Assembly (NCBI RefSeq): GCF_012395255.1
Contig: NZ_JAAZQD010000006.1
Location: 141,479 to 205,478, forward strand
Reading direction: 5' to 3'
Origin: Oleiagrimonas citrea
GTDB lineage: Bacteria > Pseudomonadota > Gammaproteobacteria > Xanthomonadales > Rhodanobacteraceae
Length of the DNA: 64,000 bases
The position numbers and the translations under genes were made by a program. Shown here in pieces: positions 50,532-59,418 of this stretch; position 1 is the stretch's first letter, and each line of letters starts with the position of its first letter. The notes under the pieces are model-generated. The model was not told where the DNA came from and searched no databases. It saw only the letters and a list, made by a program, of their open reading frames with translations.

Positions 50532-50716
50532 CGTGGACAAGCCTGTGGATAAGTCTGTGGGCAAGGTCGGCGCTGGCGTCGCCTAGGATTTTTTCTTATT
50601 TTTCTCATCAGGGTGATGATAAAAAAACCTGTTGTAAAATAAATACTTGTATAATGTTTCTCGTTTCGGCATGCAGCTTGCCCGCGTAAGTGACCGTTTT
50701 ATGAAATTGTGCATAA
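50532..50716. other. DnaA-box-like cluster with AT-rich segment
   Basis: Three 9-mers lie exactly 12 bp apart at 50532, 50544 and 50556 (on the minus strand TTGTCCACG, TTATCCACA and TTGCCCACA). The middle one is a perfect DnaA box; the outer ones differ at two positions each. An AT-rich stretch follows at 50590-50660, and a second perfect TTATNCACA match (TTATGCACA, minus strand) lies at 50708-50716. The layout resembles a small origin or a DnaA-controlled promoter. No dnaA, dnaN or rpmH gene is near, so this is not the usual chromosomal origin context. Confidence 0.5.
50650..50655 (+). promoter_or_regulatory. Strong -10 element in the argS-radC gap
   Basis: A perfect TATAAT preceded by TTG, in AT-rich DNA. 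The -35 region is poor (ACCTGT at 17 bp). Transcription to the right would begin near 50662. Confidence 0.5.
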
Positions 50717-50945
50717 CTGTGCGACAAACAAATCGAAACGTCCGTTGTGTGCTTGCCATGTCATACGTTGGTCATGCTCGGGCGCGACACTGCACGCGGC
50801 GCAGGAAACGGGTCGGACGCCCGGATCGATGCGCTGTTGCACTTGCCCGTGGCGAAACTCCCCCGCTTTACGGGACGGTGGTCGCTGATCTCCTCCAAAG
50901 AACTCGCGACGAAGTGACTAGCGCGGCTCCGGCCGCGCTTTTTTT
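50662..50945 (+). ncRNA. Candidate small RNA between argS and radC
   Basis: A transcript from the TATAAT promoter at 50650 to the intrinsic terminator at 50920-50945 would be about 284 nt and lies opposite to both neighbouring genes. It contains TCTCCTCC (about 50890), an anti-Shine-Dalgarno-like stretch common in regulatory RNAs. The one long frame through it (50647-51078) runs through the terminator and has no ribosome binding site, so it is rejected as coding. I recognise no known RNA family. Promoter and terminator are visible; the RNA itself is inferred. Confidence 0.4.
50920..50945 (+). terminator. Intrinsic terminator reading rightward, downstream of no known gene
   Basis: Perfect stem AGCGCGGC/GCCGCGCT with a 4-base TCCG loop followed by seven T. 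It works only for plus-strand transcripts (on the minus strand it is followed by AGTCAC), yet both flanking genes are on the minus strand. Confidence 0.85.
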
Positions 50946-50968
50946 ATGGCCTGATGCCATGGGGTGGT

Positions 50969-51637
50969 TCAGATCAGACCACGTGCGGCCATCGATACGG
51001 GCATGCCGCTGCCGACCACCAGGTGATCCAGTACGCGCACGTCGATCATCTGCAGTGCCTCGCGAAGCTGCAGGGTGATGGTGCGATCGGCGGCGCTGGG
51101 TTCGGCGACGCCGGAAGGGTGGTTGTGGGCGAAGATCACGGCGGCCGCGTTGTGTCGCATGCAGGCACGCACGACCTCGCGTGGATGCACGCTGGCGCCG
51201 TCGATGGTGCCGCGGAACAACTCCTCGAAGCCGAGCACGCGGTGCCGGTTGTCCAGATACAGGCAGGCAAACACTTCATGCGGAAGGTCGCGCAGGCGCG
51301 CTTTGAGATAGGCCGCGCTGTCGACCGGATCGCGCAGCGGTGCGCCGCGATCGAGTTCCTCGCCCAGTGCGCGCCGGGCGAGTTCGAAACCGGCGGCCAG
51401 ACGGGCGTGTTTGGCCTGTCCCAGGCCGCTCAAGCGTGGCGGTTCGGCGGCGGAGAGCAGGGCGGACAAGTTGCCGCCGGCCTGCAGCAGTTCCCGCCCC
51501 AGCGCGACGGCATCCTTGCCGCGGGTGCCGCTGCCCAGCAGCACAGCGAGCAGTTCGGCGTCGCTCAATGCGGTTGCGCCGTGTTTCAACAGTCGTTCGC
51601 GCGGTCGTTCGCTGCGCGGCCAGTCGGCAATGCCCAT
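50969..51637 (-). CDS. radC: RadC family JAB-domain protein
   Basis: A 222-residue protein. Residues 1-90 are the helix-hairpin-helix region ([25 protein letters not shown]), and the JAB/MPN domain follows with the metal motif [14 protein letters not shown] (H-x-H-x(10)-D) near residues 170-183. The name comes from an old link to DNA repair that has not been upheld; the biochemical role is unknown. The start at 51637 ([17 protein letters not shown]) has GGGAG at eight bases. Divergent from coaBC, the same arrangement as in Pseudomonas. Confidence 0.93.
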   Translation of the reverse strand: MGIADWPRSERPRERLLKHGATALSDAELLAVLLGSGTRGKDAVALGRELLQAGGNLSALLSAAEPPRLSGLGQAKHARLAAGFELARRALGEELDRGAPLRDPVDSAAYLKARLRDLPHEVFACLYLDNRHRVLGFEELFRGTIDGASVHPREVVRACMRHNAAAVIFAHNHPSGVAEPSAADRTITLQLREALQMIDVRVLDHLVVGSGMPVSMAARGLI

Positions 51638-51756
51638 GCATACACTCCCTTGAATAAGCACATGCATCATCGCGATCTCGATCACGACGCGGACAGGGGC
51701 GCGGACGGTCGAATCCGGTAAGCTACGGACTTGCCTGATCGTCAGTGAGTTCCGAC

Positions 51757-52974
51757 ATGAGTCTGGCCCAACGTCGCATTCTGCTGGGCGTGTCCGGCGG
51801 TATCGCCGCCTACAAAGCCTGCGAGCTGGTTCGTCGTCTGCGCGAAGCGGGCGCCGAAGTCCGCGTGGTCATGACGGCGGGGGCCGAGCGTTTCGTCACG
51901 GCGACCACGTTCCAGGCCCTGTCCGGGCAGCCGGTTCGCAGCAGTCTGTGGGACGAGCAGGCCGAGGCCGCGATGGGCCACATCGAGTTGGCGCGCTGGG
52001 CCGAGCGCATCCTGGTCGCGCCGGCGTCCGCCGACATCCTGGCGCGTTTGGCGCACGGCATGGCGGACGATCTGCTCAGCACGCTGTGTCTGGCCAGCGC
52101 CGCACCGCTGCACGTGGCGCCGGCGATGAACCAGCAGATGTGGGCGAACGCGGCCGTGCAGGACAATGTGAGGACGCTGCGTGCGCGCGGCGTGCAGGTG
52201 CACGGTCCGGGTAGCGGCGATCAGGCCTGCGGCGAGGTCGGCGATGGGCGCATGCTCGAGGCGGTGCAACTGCGCGATGCGTTGGCCGCCAGTTTCGGCG
52301 ACGGCCCGCTGCGTGGAATGCGGGTGCTGGTCAGTGCCGGCCCGACATTCGAGGACATTGATCCGGTGCGTTATCTGGGCAATCGCAGTTCGGGACGCAT
52401 GGGCTACGCCGTGGCCGCGGCAGCAGCAGCCGCCGGCGCGGAGGTGTGCCTGGTCTCCGGACCGGTCTGCCTGGAGAAGCCGGTCGGCGTGGCGCGACGC
52501 GTCGACGTACGCAGCGCGCAGCAGATGCTGGACGCGGTGCTGACGGAAGCGCCGCGAAGCGACATTTATATCGCTGCGGCGGCCGTGGGCGATTACCGCC
52601 CGCGCGCGCCGGCCGAGCACAAGATGAAGAAAAGCGATGGTCAGCCGCTGACCCTGGAGCTGACCGAGAACCCCGATATCCTGTCCACGGTGGCGGCCTT
52701 GGCGCACCCGCCGTTTCTAGTCGGTTTCGCTGCCGAGACGCGGGATGTCGAGGCGTATGCCCGAGGAAAACTCGAACGCAAGAAGCTCGACTTGATTGCG
52801 GCCAACCAGGTCGGAGTCGGAATGGGGTTCGAGACCGAAGACAACGCGCTGACGCTGATCGGCCCGGAAAGCAGCGAAAAACTTCCGCGTTGCGACAAGC
52901 GTGAACTGGCGCAGGCCCTGATCGCGCGTATCGCCGCACAATTCCATGCTCGCAGGAATCCACCAAACGCATGA
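51757..52974 (+). CDS. coaBC: Bifunctional phosphopantothenoylcysteine decarboxylase / phosphopantothenate-cysteine ligase
   Basis: A 405-residue coenzyme A biosynthesis enzyme. The N-terminal flavoprotein CoaC domain (1-185) has [20 protein letters not shown], the active-site histidine in [13 protein letters not shown] and the substrate loop APAMNQQMW. The CoaB domain (about 190-405) has [29 protein letters not shown] and the end [12 protein letters not shown]. The ATG at 51757 is preferred to an in-frame GTG at 51745. It overlaps dut by four bases (ATGA), and with the mutase gene forms a three-gene unit. Confidence 0.95.
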   Translation: MSLAQRRILLGVSGGIAAYKACELVRRLREAGAEVRVVMTAGAERFVTATTFQALSGQPVRSSLWDEQAEAAMGHIELARWAERILVAPASADILARLAHGMADDLLSTLCLASAAPLHVAPAMNQQMWANAAVQDNVRTLRARGVQVHGPGSGDQACGEVGDGRMLEAVQLRDALAASFGDGPLRGMRVLVSAGPTFEDIDPVRYLGNRSSGRMGYAVAAAAAAAGAEVCLVSGPVCLEKPVGVARRVDVRSAQQMLDAVLTEAPRSDIYIAAAAVGDYRPRAPAEHKMKKSDGQPLTLELTENPDILSTVAALAHPPFLVGFAAETRDVEAYARGKLERKKLDLIAANQVGVGMGFETEDNALTLIGPESSEKLPRCDKRELAQALIARIAAQFHARRNPPNA

Positions 52975-53426
52975 TCGATGTTGAACTGAAGATTCTCGAC
53001 CCGCGTCTGGGCAAGGACATTCCGCTGCCGGCGTATGCCACTGACGGTAGCGCCGGCATGGATCTGCGCGCGGCGATCGATGCGCCGCTGACGCTTCAGC
53101 CCGGGCAGAGCGAGCTGGTGCCGAGCGGCATTGCCATCCATATCGGCGATCCGCGCTGGTGCGCGCTGATCCTGCCGCGCTCGGGGCTGGGCCACAAGCA
53201 CGGGCTGATTCTGGGCAACTCGACGGGCCTGATCGATGCCGATTATCAGGGGCCGCTGATGATTTCGTGCTGGAATCGCAGCGCACAAGCGTTCACCATG
53301 CAACCGGGCGATCGCATCGCCCAGCTGATGTTCGTGCCGGTCACCCAGGCACGTTGGCAAGTGGTCGATGCGTTCGATCCGAGTCGTCGCGGGGGCGGTG
53401 GCTTCGGTTCCACGGGTGTGGCCTGA
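52971..53426 (+). CDS. dut: dUTP diphosphatase
   Basis: A 151-residue trimeric enzyme that hydrolyses dUTP to dUMP, keeping uracil out of DNA and supplying thymidylate synthesis. The five motifs are present: [28 protein letters not shown] (catalytic aspartate), GDRIAQLMF and the flexible C-terminal [11 protein letters not shown]. Starts within the stop of coaBC, indicating translational coupling, and ends 14 bp before the mutase gene. Confidence 0.97.
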   Translation: MIDVELKILDPRLGKDIPLPAYATDGSAGMDLRAAIDAPLTLQPGQSELVPSGIAIHIGDPRWCALILPRSGLGHKHGLILGNSTGLIDADYQGPLMISCWNRSAQAFTMQPGDRIAQLMFVPVTQARWQVVDAFDPSRRGGGGFGSTGVA

Positions 53427-53440
53427 GGCGGAGGGGACAC

Positions 53441-55786
53441 ATGAACGAACGTGCGAAACGGCAACTGGAGGCACTCAAGCAGTTGCTGCAGCGACTGTGG
53501 TTGCTGGCTGCGGCGACGCTGCTGATCGCGGCGGCCGCGTTCTGCGGCTGGCAGACCTGGCTCATCGCCAGCAAGAGTGGCGCGGTCGAGCAAGTGCGCA
53601 ACGCGCAGCGCCAGACGGTGGATCAGCTGTCGTCCCTGCTGCGCGCCGATCGCGACAAGGCGCAGATGATGATCGGCGATAGCGCTGTACTCGCTGCCCT
53701 GAAGCAGGGTGACGCCGCCGGCCGCGCGGAAGCAGCCAAGCGCGCGGTGACGCTGCTGCCCCATGCTGTGGATATCGAATTCTTCAGCCCGGGGCTGGAC
53801 GAGGTCGTGCATGCCGATTACGACAAGTTCGGCTATTCACGGGCGGCGCAGTTGCTCGGGGCGCAGAGCGACGAAGCGCAACCGTTGATGCAGGCCATTC
53901 TGAGCAAGGGGCAGACCGTGTTGACCCTGGCGCGTCAGGTGGGTGACAAGAATGCGCCGCTGGGCTATGCGTGGATCGAATTTCCCTTCGCGCCGGTACG
54001 CGCTGTCCTCGAACGCAACGACCCGGCTTCAGGGCGCCTGGAGCTGCGTTTGGGCGACGATGCCGACGGCTTGCTCCTCACCCGGCATGGGCGCACCAGC
54101 GCCAAACCCCAGGATGGCGACCTCGGCATGCAAGTGGCGGGCACCCGTCTCCGAGTGATCGCCGCGTTGCCGGTGGCCTGGATCGTTCTGCCGCATTCGG
54201 TCGTGTTCAGCGGCATTCTGACATTGTTGTGCCTGGCCGCGAGTGCGGGATTGCTGTGGATGCGCCGACGCACGATGCGGTCACATGGAACTCACGAGAA
54301 TCTGGAGCCGGTCTTGTCTGATGTAGCAGAACCCGAAAACAAAACTTCGTCGGCGGCAGGCGAGCGGCCTACGACCAAGGTGGCAGCGGCCGCCGCAGCT
54401 ACGCGTGCCGTCAATCGCAGCATCTTCCGCGCTTATGACATCCGTGGCGTGGTCGACAAGGACATCGATGCCGATGTCGCGCGCCTGATCGGTCTGGCCA
54501 TCGGCAGCGTCATGCAGGACAAGGGTCTGAAAGAGATCGTTATCGGTCGCGATGGTCGTCTGTCCGGCCCGGAACTTTCCGAAGCCCTGGCACAGGGCCT
54601 GCGTGAAGCGGGCATCGACGTGATCGATATCGGTGCCGTGCCGACACCGCTGGTGTATTTCGCCGCCTATCACTTCAATACCGGCTCCGGCGTGGCCGTG
54701 ACCGGCAGCCACAATCCACCCGACTACAACGGCTTCAAGATCGTGGTCGGCGGCGAGACGCTGTCGGAAGGTGCGATCCAGGAGCTGTACGAACGCATCG
54801 CCGAGAACCGCCTGCACAGCGGCGGAAGCGGCGAACTGCGGCGCATGGACGTGGTCGGCGAATACATCGACCGCATCGCCGACGACGTGCAGGCCGAGCG
54901 TCCGCTGAAGGTCGTCGTCGACGCCGGCAACGGCATCGCCGGTGCCATCGGCCCGCAAGTGCTGCAGGCCATCGGTTGCCAGGTGGTGCCGTTGTACTGC
55001 GAGGTCGACGGCGAGTTCCCCAATCACCACCCCGACCCGTCGGACCCGCACAATCTCGAAGATCTGATCCTTTCGGTGAAGAGCACGGGTGCGGACCTGG
55101 GCGTGGCCTTCGACGGCGACGGCGACCGTCTCGGCGTGGTCACGCGCGAGGGCGAGATCGTCTATCCCGATCGACTGCTGATGCTGTTCGCGCGCGACGT
55201 GCTGGTGCGCAATCCAGGTGCGACCATCATCTACGATGTCAAATGCACCGGGCATCTGCAGAGCGACATTCTCAACGCCGGCGGCAGTCCGCTGATGTGG
55301 CGCACGGGCCATTCGCTGATCAAGGCGAAGATGCGCGAGACCGAAGCGCTGCTGGCCGGCGAGATGAGCGGCCACTTCTTCTTCCGCGAGCGCTGGTTCG
55401 GCTTCGACGACGGCATCTACGCCGCCGCGCGGTTGCTGGAAGTGATTGCCGGCGACCTGGACGAACGCAGCGCCGAGGAGATCTTCGCGACCCTGCCGAA
55501 GGGTGTGTCGACACCGGAACTGAAGATTGCCATGGAGGAAGGCGAGCATTACGCCTTCATCAAGAAGTTCAGCGACAAGGCGCAGTTCGAAGGTGCGCGT
55601 CTGACCACCATCGATGGCCTGCGCGCCGATTGGAAGGACGGCTGGGGTCTGGTCCGCGCGTCCAACACCACGCCGGTGCTGGTGCTTCGTTTCGATGCCG
55701 ACGACGAGACCGCGCTCAAGCGCATCCAGCAGACCTTCCGCGAACAGCTGCTCGCGGTCGATCCGGATCTGGCGTTGCCGTTCTGA
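53441..55786 (+). CDS. algC: Phosphomannomutase/phosphoglucomutase with membrane-anchored N-terminal domain
   Basis: A 781-residue protein from the ATG at 53441 (GGAGGGGA upstream). Residues 19-43 and about 245-265 are membrane helices that enclose a roughly 200-residue extracytoplasmic domain of sensor type (coiled first part; similar in layout to Cache domains). After a linker, residues 325-781 are the AlgC-type mutase: phosphoserine Ser423 in TGSHNPPDYNGFK, metal loop DGDGDR with Asp558/560/562, sugar loop GEMSGH at 640-645 and phosphate loop RASNTTPVL. It makes mannose-1-P or glucose-1-P for exopolysaccharide and LPS. The symbol rests on domain and synteny with Pseudomonas dut-algC. Confidence 0.9.
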   Translation: MNERAKRQLEALKQLLQRLWLLAAATLLIAAAAFCGWQTWLIASKSGAVEQVRNAQRQTVDQLSSLLRADRDKAQMMIGDSAVLAALKQGDAAGRAEAAKRAVTLLPHAVDIEFFSPGLDEVVHADYDKFGYSRAAQLLGAQSDEAQPLMQAILSKGQTVLTLARQVGDKNAPLGYAWIEFPFAPVRAVLERNDPASGRLELRLGDDADGLLLTRHGRTSAKPQDGDLGMQVAGTRLRVIAALPVAWIVLPHSVVFSGILTLLCLAASAGLLWMRRRTMRSHGTHENLEPVLSDVAEPENKTSSAAGERPTTKVAAAAAATRAVNRSIFRAYDIRGVVDKDIDADVARLIGLAIGSVMQDKGLKEIVIGRDGRLSGPELSEALAQGLREAGIDVIDIGAVPTPLVYFAAYHFNTGSGVAVTGSHNPPDYNGFKIVVGGETLSEGAIQELYERIAENRLHSGGSGELRRMDVVGEYIDRIADDVQAERPLKVVVDAGNGIAGAIGPQVLQAIGCQVVPLYCEVDGEFPNHHPDPSDPHNLEDLILSVKSTGADLGVAFDGDGDRLGVVTREGEIVYPDRLLMLFARDVLVRNPGATIIYDVKCTGHLQSDILNAGGSPLMWRTGHSLIKAKMRETEALLAGEMSGHFFFRERWFGFDDGIYAAARLLEVIAGDLDERSAEEIFATLPKGVSTPELKIAMEEGEHYAFIKKFSDKAQFEGARLTTIDGLRADWKDGWGLVRASNTTPVLVLRFDADDETALKRIQQTFREQLLAVDPDLALPF

Positions 55787-55792
55787 TGAATC

Positions 55793-55822
55793 GCGCGGGC
55801 GAGCCGATAGGGCCGCCCGCGC
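55793..55822. terminator. Hairpin between algC and the DUF4124 gene
   Basis: Perfect 9-bp stem GCGCGGGCG/CGCCCGCGC with a 12-base loop, in the 47-bp gap between two convergent genes. No T tract. Confidence 0.45.
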
Positions 55823-55833
55823 CAAACCCCGTG

Positions 55834-56487
55834 TCAGCGCGTAGCGGCATCCTCGGCGGCGCGCAGCTTGCGGTAGCGCTGGACCAGCCGCTCGACCCGC
55901 TTCTCGGCCTCGACCTTGGCCTCTTGCTGCTTGCCGAGCTTTGCGCGCTGATCGGTGACCGCGGCACGTTGCGCGTCAATGCGCTTTTCGAGGAAAGCCG
56001 GCACCGGCTTGCCGTCGTGCTTGATGTCGGCCACGTGCGACAGCAGTTGGGCCAGATTCTGTTCCTGCGCATGCAGGTTGATCTGGGTGGTGCGGATGGC
56101 CTGGGTCAGCTCATCGATCTCGGCTTGTTGCGAGTCGCGGAACACCTGCTCGTTGGGATAGGCCGACAGCATCTGTTCGTCCTGCGCGTGCTGACGATCG
56201 GCCGCGGCCTTGGCTGCATCGGCCTTGGCCTTCTCGGCCTCGGCGACCTTGCGCTCTTCCGGCGTCAGCTGACGCTGCACGTGACGCACCACCAGTCCGC
56301 TGCTGTTGATCACGTCATAACCATTCTTGATGGCTTCGCTGTTGAGGCTGTCGCTGTAATGCGGCAGACCGCTGTCGTCGCGCCAGCTGTAGCGGTAATT
56401 CTCCGAATGCTTGGTTTGCCAGGCGAGCGCGGACGCACTGCAGGCGAGCAGGCCGATCAGGATGAGGCTTGATGTGGTTTTGTGCAT
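55834..56487 (-). CDS. DUF4124 domain-containing secreted coiled-coil protein
   Basis: A 216-residue protein with a signal peptide (residues 1-23, MHKTTSSLILIGLLACSASALA). Residues 30-65 resemble the DUF4124 module (YRYSWRDDSGLPHYSDSLNSEA, then VVRHVQR), and residues 70-216 are a long charged coiled coil rich in A, K, Q and E. The ATG at 56487 has GGAGGATCG upstream. The function of DUF4124 proteins is unknown; many are periplasmic. Convergent with the mutase gene, and on the same strand as pyrE, 79 bp downstream of it. Confidence 0.82.
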   Translation of the reverse strand: MHKTTSSLILIGLLACSASALAWQTKHSENYRYSWRDDSGLPHYSDSLNSEAIKNGYDVINSSGLVVRHVQRQLTPEERKVAEAEKAKADAAKAAADRQHAQDEQMLSAYPNEQVFRDSQQAEIDELTQAIRTTQINLHAQEQNLAQLLSHVADIKHDGKPVPAFLEKRIDAQRAAVTDQRAKLGKQQEAKVEAEKRVERLVQRYRKLRAAEDAATR

Positions 56488-56565
56488 GAACGATCCTCCG
56501 GGACCGAGTATAGCCGTGCGCTGCCGCGGCATTGTATGCAGCGGCGCACAAGTCGTCGTGAGGGT

Positions 56566-57210
56566 TCAGATGGAACCGTAGCGGTCGCGGTAGGCCTGCA
56601 GGTGTTCGCGTTCATCAGCCAGCTCGGGCTGTTGCGCGGCGTAGGTCAGCACATCGGCGAATCCGGCGATGGCGACGACCGGAACGCCTTCCTCGGCCGT
56701 CAGCTCTTGTGCGGCCGAACGCTCGCCTACGCCGCGCTCCTGGCGATCCAGCGCGATCAGCACGCCGGCCGGCGTTGCGCCATGGGCGCGGATCAGGGCC
56801 AGCGATTCGCGCACGGCGGTGCCGGCGGTCATCACGTCGTCCACGATCAGCACGCGTCCCTGCAGCGGCGCGCCGACCAGCGTGCCGCCTTCGCCATGAT
56901 CCTTGGCTTCCTTGCGGTTGTAGGCGAACGGTGTGTCGCGATCATGCGCGTCGGCCAGCGCGATGGCCGTGGCCGCGGCCAGCGGGATGCCCTTGTAGGC
57001 CGGTCCGAACAGCATGTCGAACTGGAGCGACGAAGCCATGGCCGCGGTGGCGTAGGCGTGGCCCAGCTGCCCCAGCGCCGCACCGGAGGCGATGTGGCCG
57101 AGGTTGAAGAAATACGGGCTGATGCGCCCCGACTTGAGCACGAACTCGCCGAAGCGCAGGACACCGCGCTGCAGCGCGAGTTCGATGAATTGGCGTTGAT
57201 GCGCTTGCAC
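56566..57210 (-). CDS. pyrE: Orotate phosphoribosyltransferase
   Basis: A 214-residue pyrimidine biosynthesis enzyme that joins orotate and PRPP to form OMP. Start is a GTG at 57210 with CAGGAG six bases upstream, giving [23 protein letters not shown], which aligns with the enteric enzyme. The catalytic lysine and flexible loop are in [13 protein letters not shown] (about 98-109) and the PRPP motif is [13 protein letters not shown] (120-132). Divergent from the exonuclease III/Crc gene, as in Pseudomonas. Confidence 0.95.
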   Translation of the reverse strand: MQAHQRQFIELALQRGVLRFGEFVLKSGRISPYFFNLGHIASGAALGQLGHAYATAAMASSLQFDMLFGPAYKGIPLAAATAIALADAHDRDTPFAYNRKEAKDHGEGGTLVGAPLQGRVLIVDDVMTAGTAVRESLALIRAHGATPAGVLIALDRQERGVGERSAAQELTAEEGVPVVAIAGFADVLTYAAQQPELADEREHLQAYRDRYGSI

Positions 57211-57257
57211 GCGAATCTCCTGAACAGAAAACGGGCCGGAATGCGGCCCCTCGAGAT

Positions 57258-57266
57258 TGTTATGAT
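57258..57266 (+). promoter_or_regulatory. Extended -10 promoter of the exonuclease III gene
   Basis: TGT-TATGAT fits an extended -10 (TGn-TATAAT). A start near 57273 would leave a leader of about 20 nt before the ATG at 57294. Confidence 0.4.
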
Positions 57267-57293
57267 GCCGCAACCTTCACCGGAACGTCGCGC

Positions 57294-58067
57294 ATGCGCA
57301 TCATCAGTCTCAACGCCAACGGCATTCGTTCGGCGGCACGCAAGGGTTTTTTCGAGTGGTTCGACCAGCAGGACGCCGACATGCTGTGCCTGCAGGAAAC
57401 CAAGGCGCGCACGCATCAGTTGGTCGACGATCCGGTGTTCACCCGCGAGGGCTATCACGACTGTTTCCACGATGCGCGCAGCAAGAAGGGCTACAGCGGC
57501 GTGGCGATCTATTCGCGGCAGAAACCGGATGAGATCCGCACCGAGCTCGGCCGCGAGGATTTCGATTGCGAGGGCCGCTACATCGAGGCGCGGTTCGGCA
57601 ATCTCAGCGTGGTGTCGCTGTATTTTCCGTCCGGTTCGTCTGGCGACGAGCGTCAGCAGTACAAGTTCCGCATCATGGACTGGTTCGCGCCCATTCTCGA
57701 CGAGTGGCTGAACAGCGGCCGCGACTATGTGGTGTGCGGCGACTGGAACATCGTGCGCAGCGAGCTGGACATCAAGAACTGGAAGTCCAACCAGAAGAAT
57801 TCCGGCTGCCTGCCGGAGGAGCGCGACTGGATGAACGGCCTCATCGACCAGCGCGGCTGGGTCGATGCCTTCCGTGCGCTGAAGCCGGACACCGTCGAGT
57901 ACACGTGGTGGTCGAATCGCGGCCGCGCGCGCGAGAACAACGTCGGCTGGCGCATCGACTACCAGCTGGCGACGCCGTCGCTGCGCGAGCGCATGACCGA
58001 CTGCTCGATCTACCGCGACGAACGCTTCTCCGATCACGCGCCGTTCACTGTGGACTACGACGCATGA
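57294..58067 (+). CDS. Exodeoxyribonuclease III (Crc-group, catalytic residues intact)
   Basis: A 257-residue endonuclease/exonuclease/phosphatase-family protein. All the key positions of exonuclease III are kept: Asn7, Glu35 in LQETK, Tyr110 in SLYFPSG, Asp150 and Asn152 in GDWN, Asp222 in WRIDYQ, and Asp247-His248 in SDHAP. It should act as an AP endonuclease and 3'-exonuclease in base excision repair. By position next to pyrE and by length it corresponds to Pseudomonas Crc, the catabolite repression factor in which these residues are lost. Its stop overlaps the AmpG-like gene by four bases. Confidence 0.92.
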   Translation: MRIISLNANGIRSAARKGFFEWFDQQDADMLCLQETKARTHQLVDDPVFTREGYHDCFHDARSKKGYSGVAIYSRQKPDEIRTELGREDFDCEGRYIEARFGNLSVVSLYFPSGSSGDERQQYKFRIMDWFAPILDEWLNSGRDYVVCGDWNIVRSELDIKNWKSNQKNSGCLPEERDWMNGLIDQRGWVDAFRALKPDTVEYTWWSNRGRARENNVGWRIDYQLATPSLRERMTDCSIYRDERFSDHAPFTVDYDA

Positions 58068-59371
58068 CTGCCGCCAAGCCGCGCGGCTGGCGCGGCATCG
58101 TCAAGGCCTTCGCCACACCGTCGGCGGGCACATTGTGTTTGCTCGGTTTCGGTTCCGGTCTGCCGTTTCTGCTGATTGGCTACACGCTGTCGATCTGGCT
58201 GCGCGAGTTCGGGCTGACGCTGGGGGCGATCGGCCTGTTCAGCTATGTCAGCTTCTTCTACGTCTTCAAGTTCATCTGGGCGCCGTTGCTGGACCGCTGG
58301 AAGGCGCCCATCCTGGGCTTCCTGGGACGTCGTCGCGGTTGGCTGGCGCTGTCGCAGATTCTGCTGATCGCGGCGCTCACGGGCATGGCGGCGACCGGGC
58401 CGGCGCAACTGGAACTGTTCGTGGCGCTGGCCGCGCTGGCCGGATTCTCCGGTGCCACGCAGGACACCATGATCGATGCCTACCGCATCGAGATCGCCCC
58501 GCCGGAGGCGCAGGCCGCATTGGCCGCGACCTACACGCTGGGTTACCGGTTCGGTCTCATCGTGTCGGGGGCCGGGGCGCTCTACATCGCGGCCTACAGC
58601 AGCTGGCACACGGCCTATCTGGCCATGGCCACCTGTCTGGTAGTGCCATTGCTGACGACGCTGGTGATGCGCGAACCGGAAACCATCCGCGTACGCGAGC
58701 GCGTGGGGTTTCAGGCATCCTTCGTCGGCCCGTTCCGCGATTTCTTCCACCGTCACAGCGTAGTCATCGCGATCGTGCTGCTGCTGTTCATTGGCCTGTT
58801 CAAGCTGCCCGATCAGATGCTGGGCGTGATCAACGGGCCGTTCTATATCGACACCGGCTACACCAAGGACCAGATCGCCACGGTATCGAAGCTGTACGGT
58901 GTGTGGATCGGCATCGCCGGCGCGTTCCTGGGCGGCGTGTCGGTGGCAGCGCTGGGATTGAAGCGCTCGCTGTACATCGCGGCACTGGGCGTGGCGTTGT
59001 CCAACCTGCTGTATCTGCTGATGGCGCAGCACCCGGGGCAGACCTGGGCCTTCATCGCGGCGATCTCCGGCGACAATTCGACCCTGGGTTTCGCCGGGGT
59101 CGTGCTGGTCGCGTTCCTGTCCTCGTTGACCAGCATGGAATTCACCGCGACGCAGTACGCGCTGCTGAGTTCGCTGGCCAATCTGCCGGGCAAGCTCATT
59201 GGCGGGTTCTCGGGGTTTCTGGTGGAACGCTGGACCTACTCGGGCTTCTACATCTTCAGCGCGCTCTCCGTGGTGCCCACGCTGCTGCTTCTGGCGTGGC
59301 TGTCGCGGCGCATGACGCTGGACCGGCCGCGCGAGCCCGAGGACGAGGCTGCCAAGGCGTCGCAAAACTGA
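58064..59371 (+). CDS. ampG: AmpG-type muropeptide permease (MFS)
   Basis: A 435-residue inner-membrane transporter of the major facilitator superfamily with about 12 hydrophobic segments. LGFGSGLPFLLIGYTLSIWLREFG and SFFYVFKFIWAPLLDR in the first half and GFSGATQDTMIDAYRIE are the AmpG signature. It takes up GlcNAc-anhydroMurNAc peptides released from the cell wall. Starts within the stop of the exonuclease gene (ATGA). The anmK gene for recycling of anhydroMurNAc is only 340 bp away on the other strand, supporting the assignment. Confidence 0.9.
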   Translation: MTAAKPRGWRGIVKAFATPSAGTLCLLGFGSGLPFLLIGYTLSIWLREFGLTLGAIGLFSYVSFFYVFKFIWAPLLDRWKAPILGFLGRRRGWLALSQILLIAALTGMAATGPAQLELFVALAALAGFSGATQDTMIDAYRIEIAPPEAQAALAATYTLGYRFGLIVSGAGALYIAAYSSWHTAYLAMATCLVVPLLTTLVMREPETIRVRERVGFQASFVGPFRDFFHRHSVVIAIVLLLFIGLFKLPDQMLGVINGPFYIDTGYTKDQIATVSKLYGVWIGIAGAFLGGVSVAALGLKRSLYIAALGVALSNLLYLLMAQHPGQTWAFIAAISGDNSTLGFAGVVLVAFLSSLTSMEFTATQYALLSSLANLPGKLIGGFSGFLVERWTYSGFYIFSALSVVPTLLLLAWLSRRMTLDRPREPEDEAAKASQN

Positions 59372-59418
59372 CACAATAGGCCGCACAGGGGGCATGTAGC
59401 GCGGAGGAGGTTCCGCAC

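Noticed and set aside
50532..50716. Chromosomal replication origin (oriC)
   Set aside because: DnaA-box-like sites and an AT-rich stretch are present, but dnaA, dnaN, rpmH, gidA or parAB are not nearby and the gene context is a standard interior locus. Reported as a DnaA-box cluster only.
50647..51078. 143-residue plus-strand ORF in the argS-radC gap
   Set aside because: No ribosome binding site, unusual residue content, runs through a strong intrinsic terminator and then antisense to radC.
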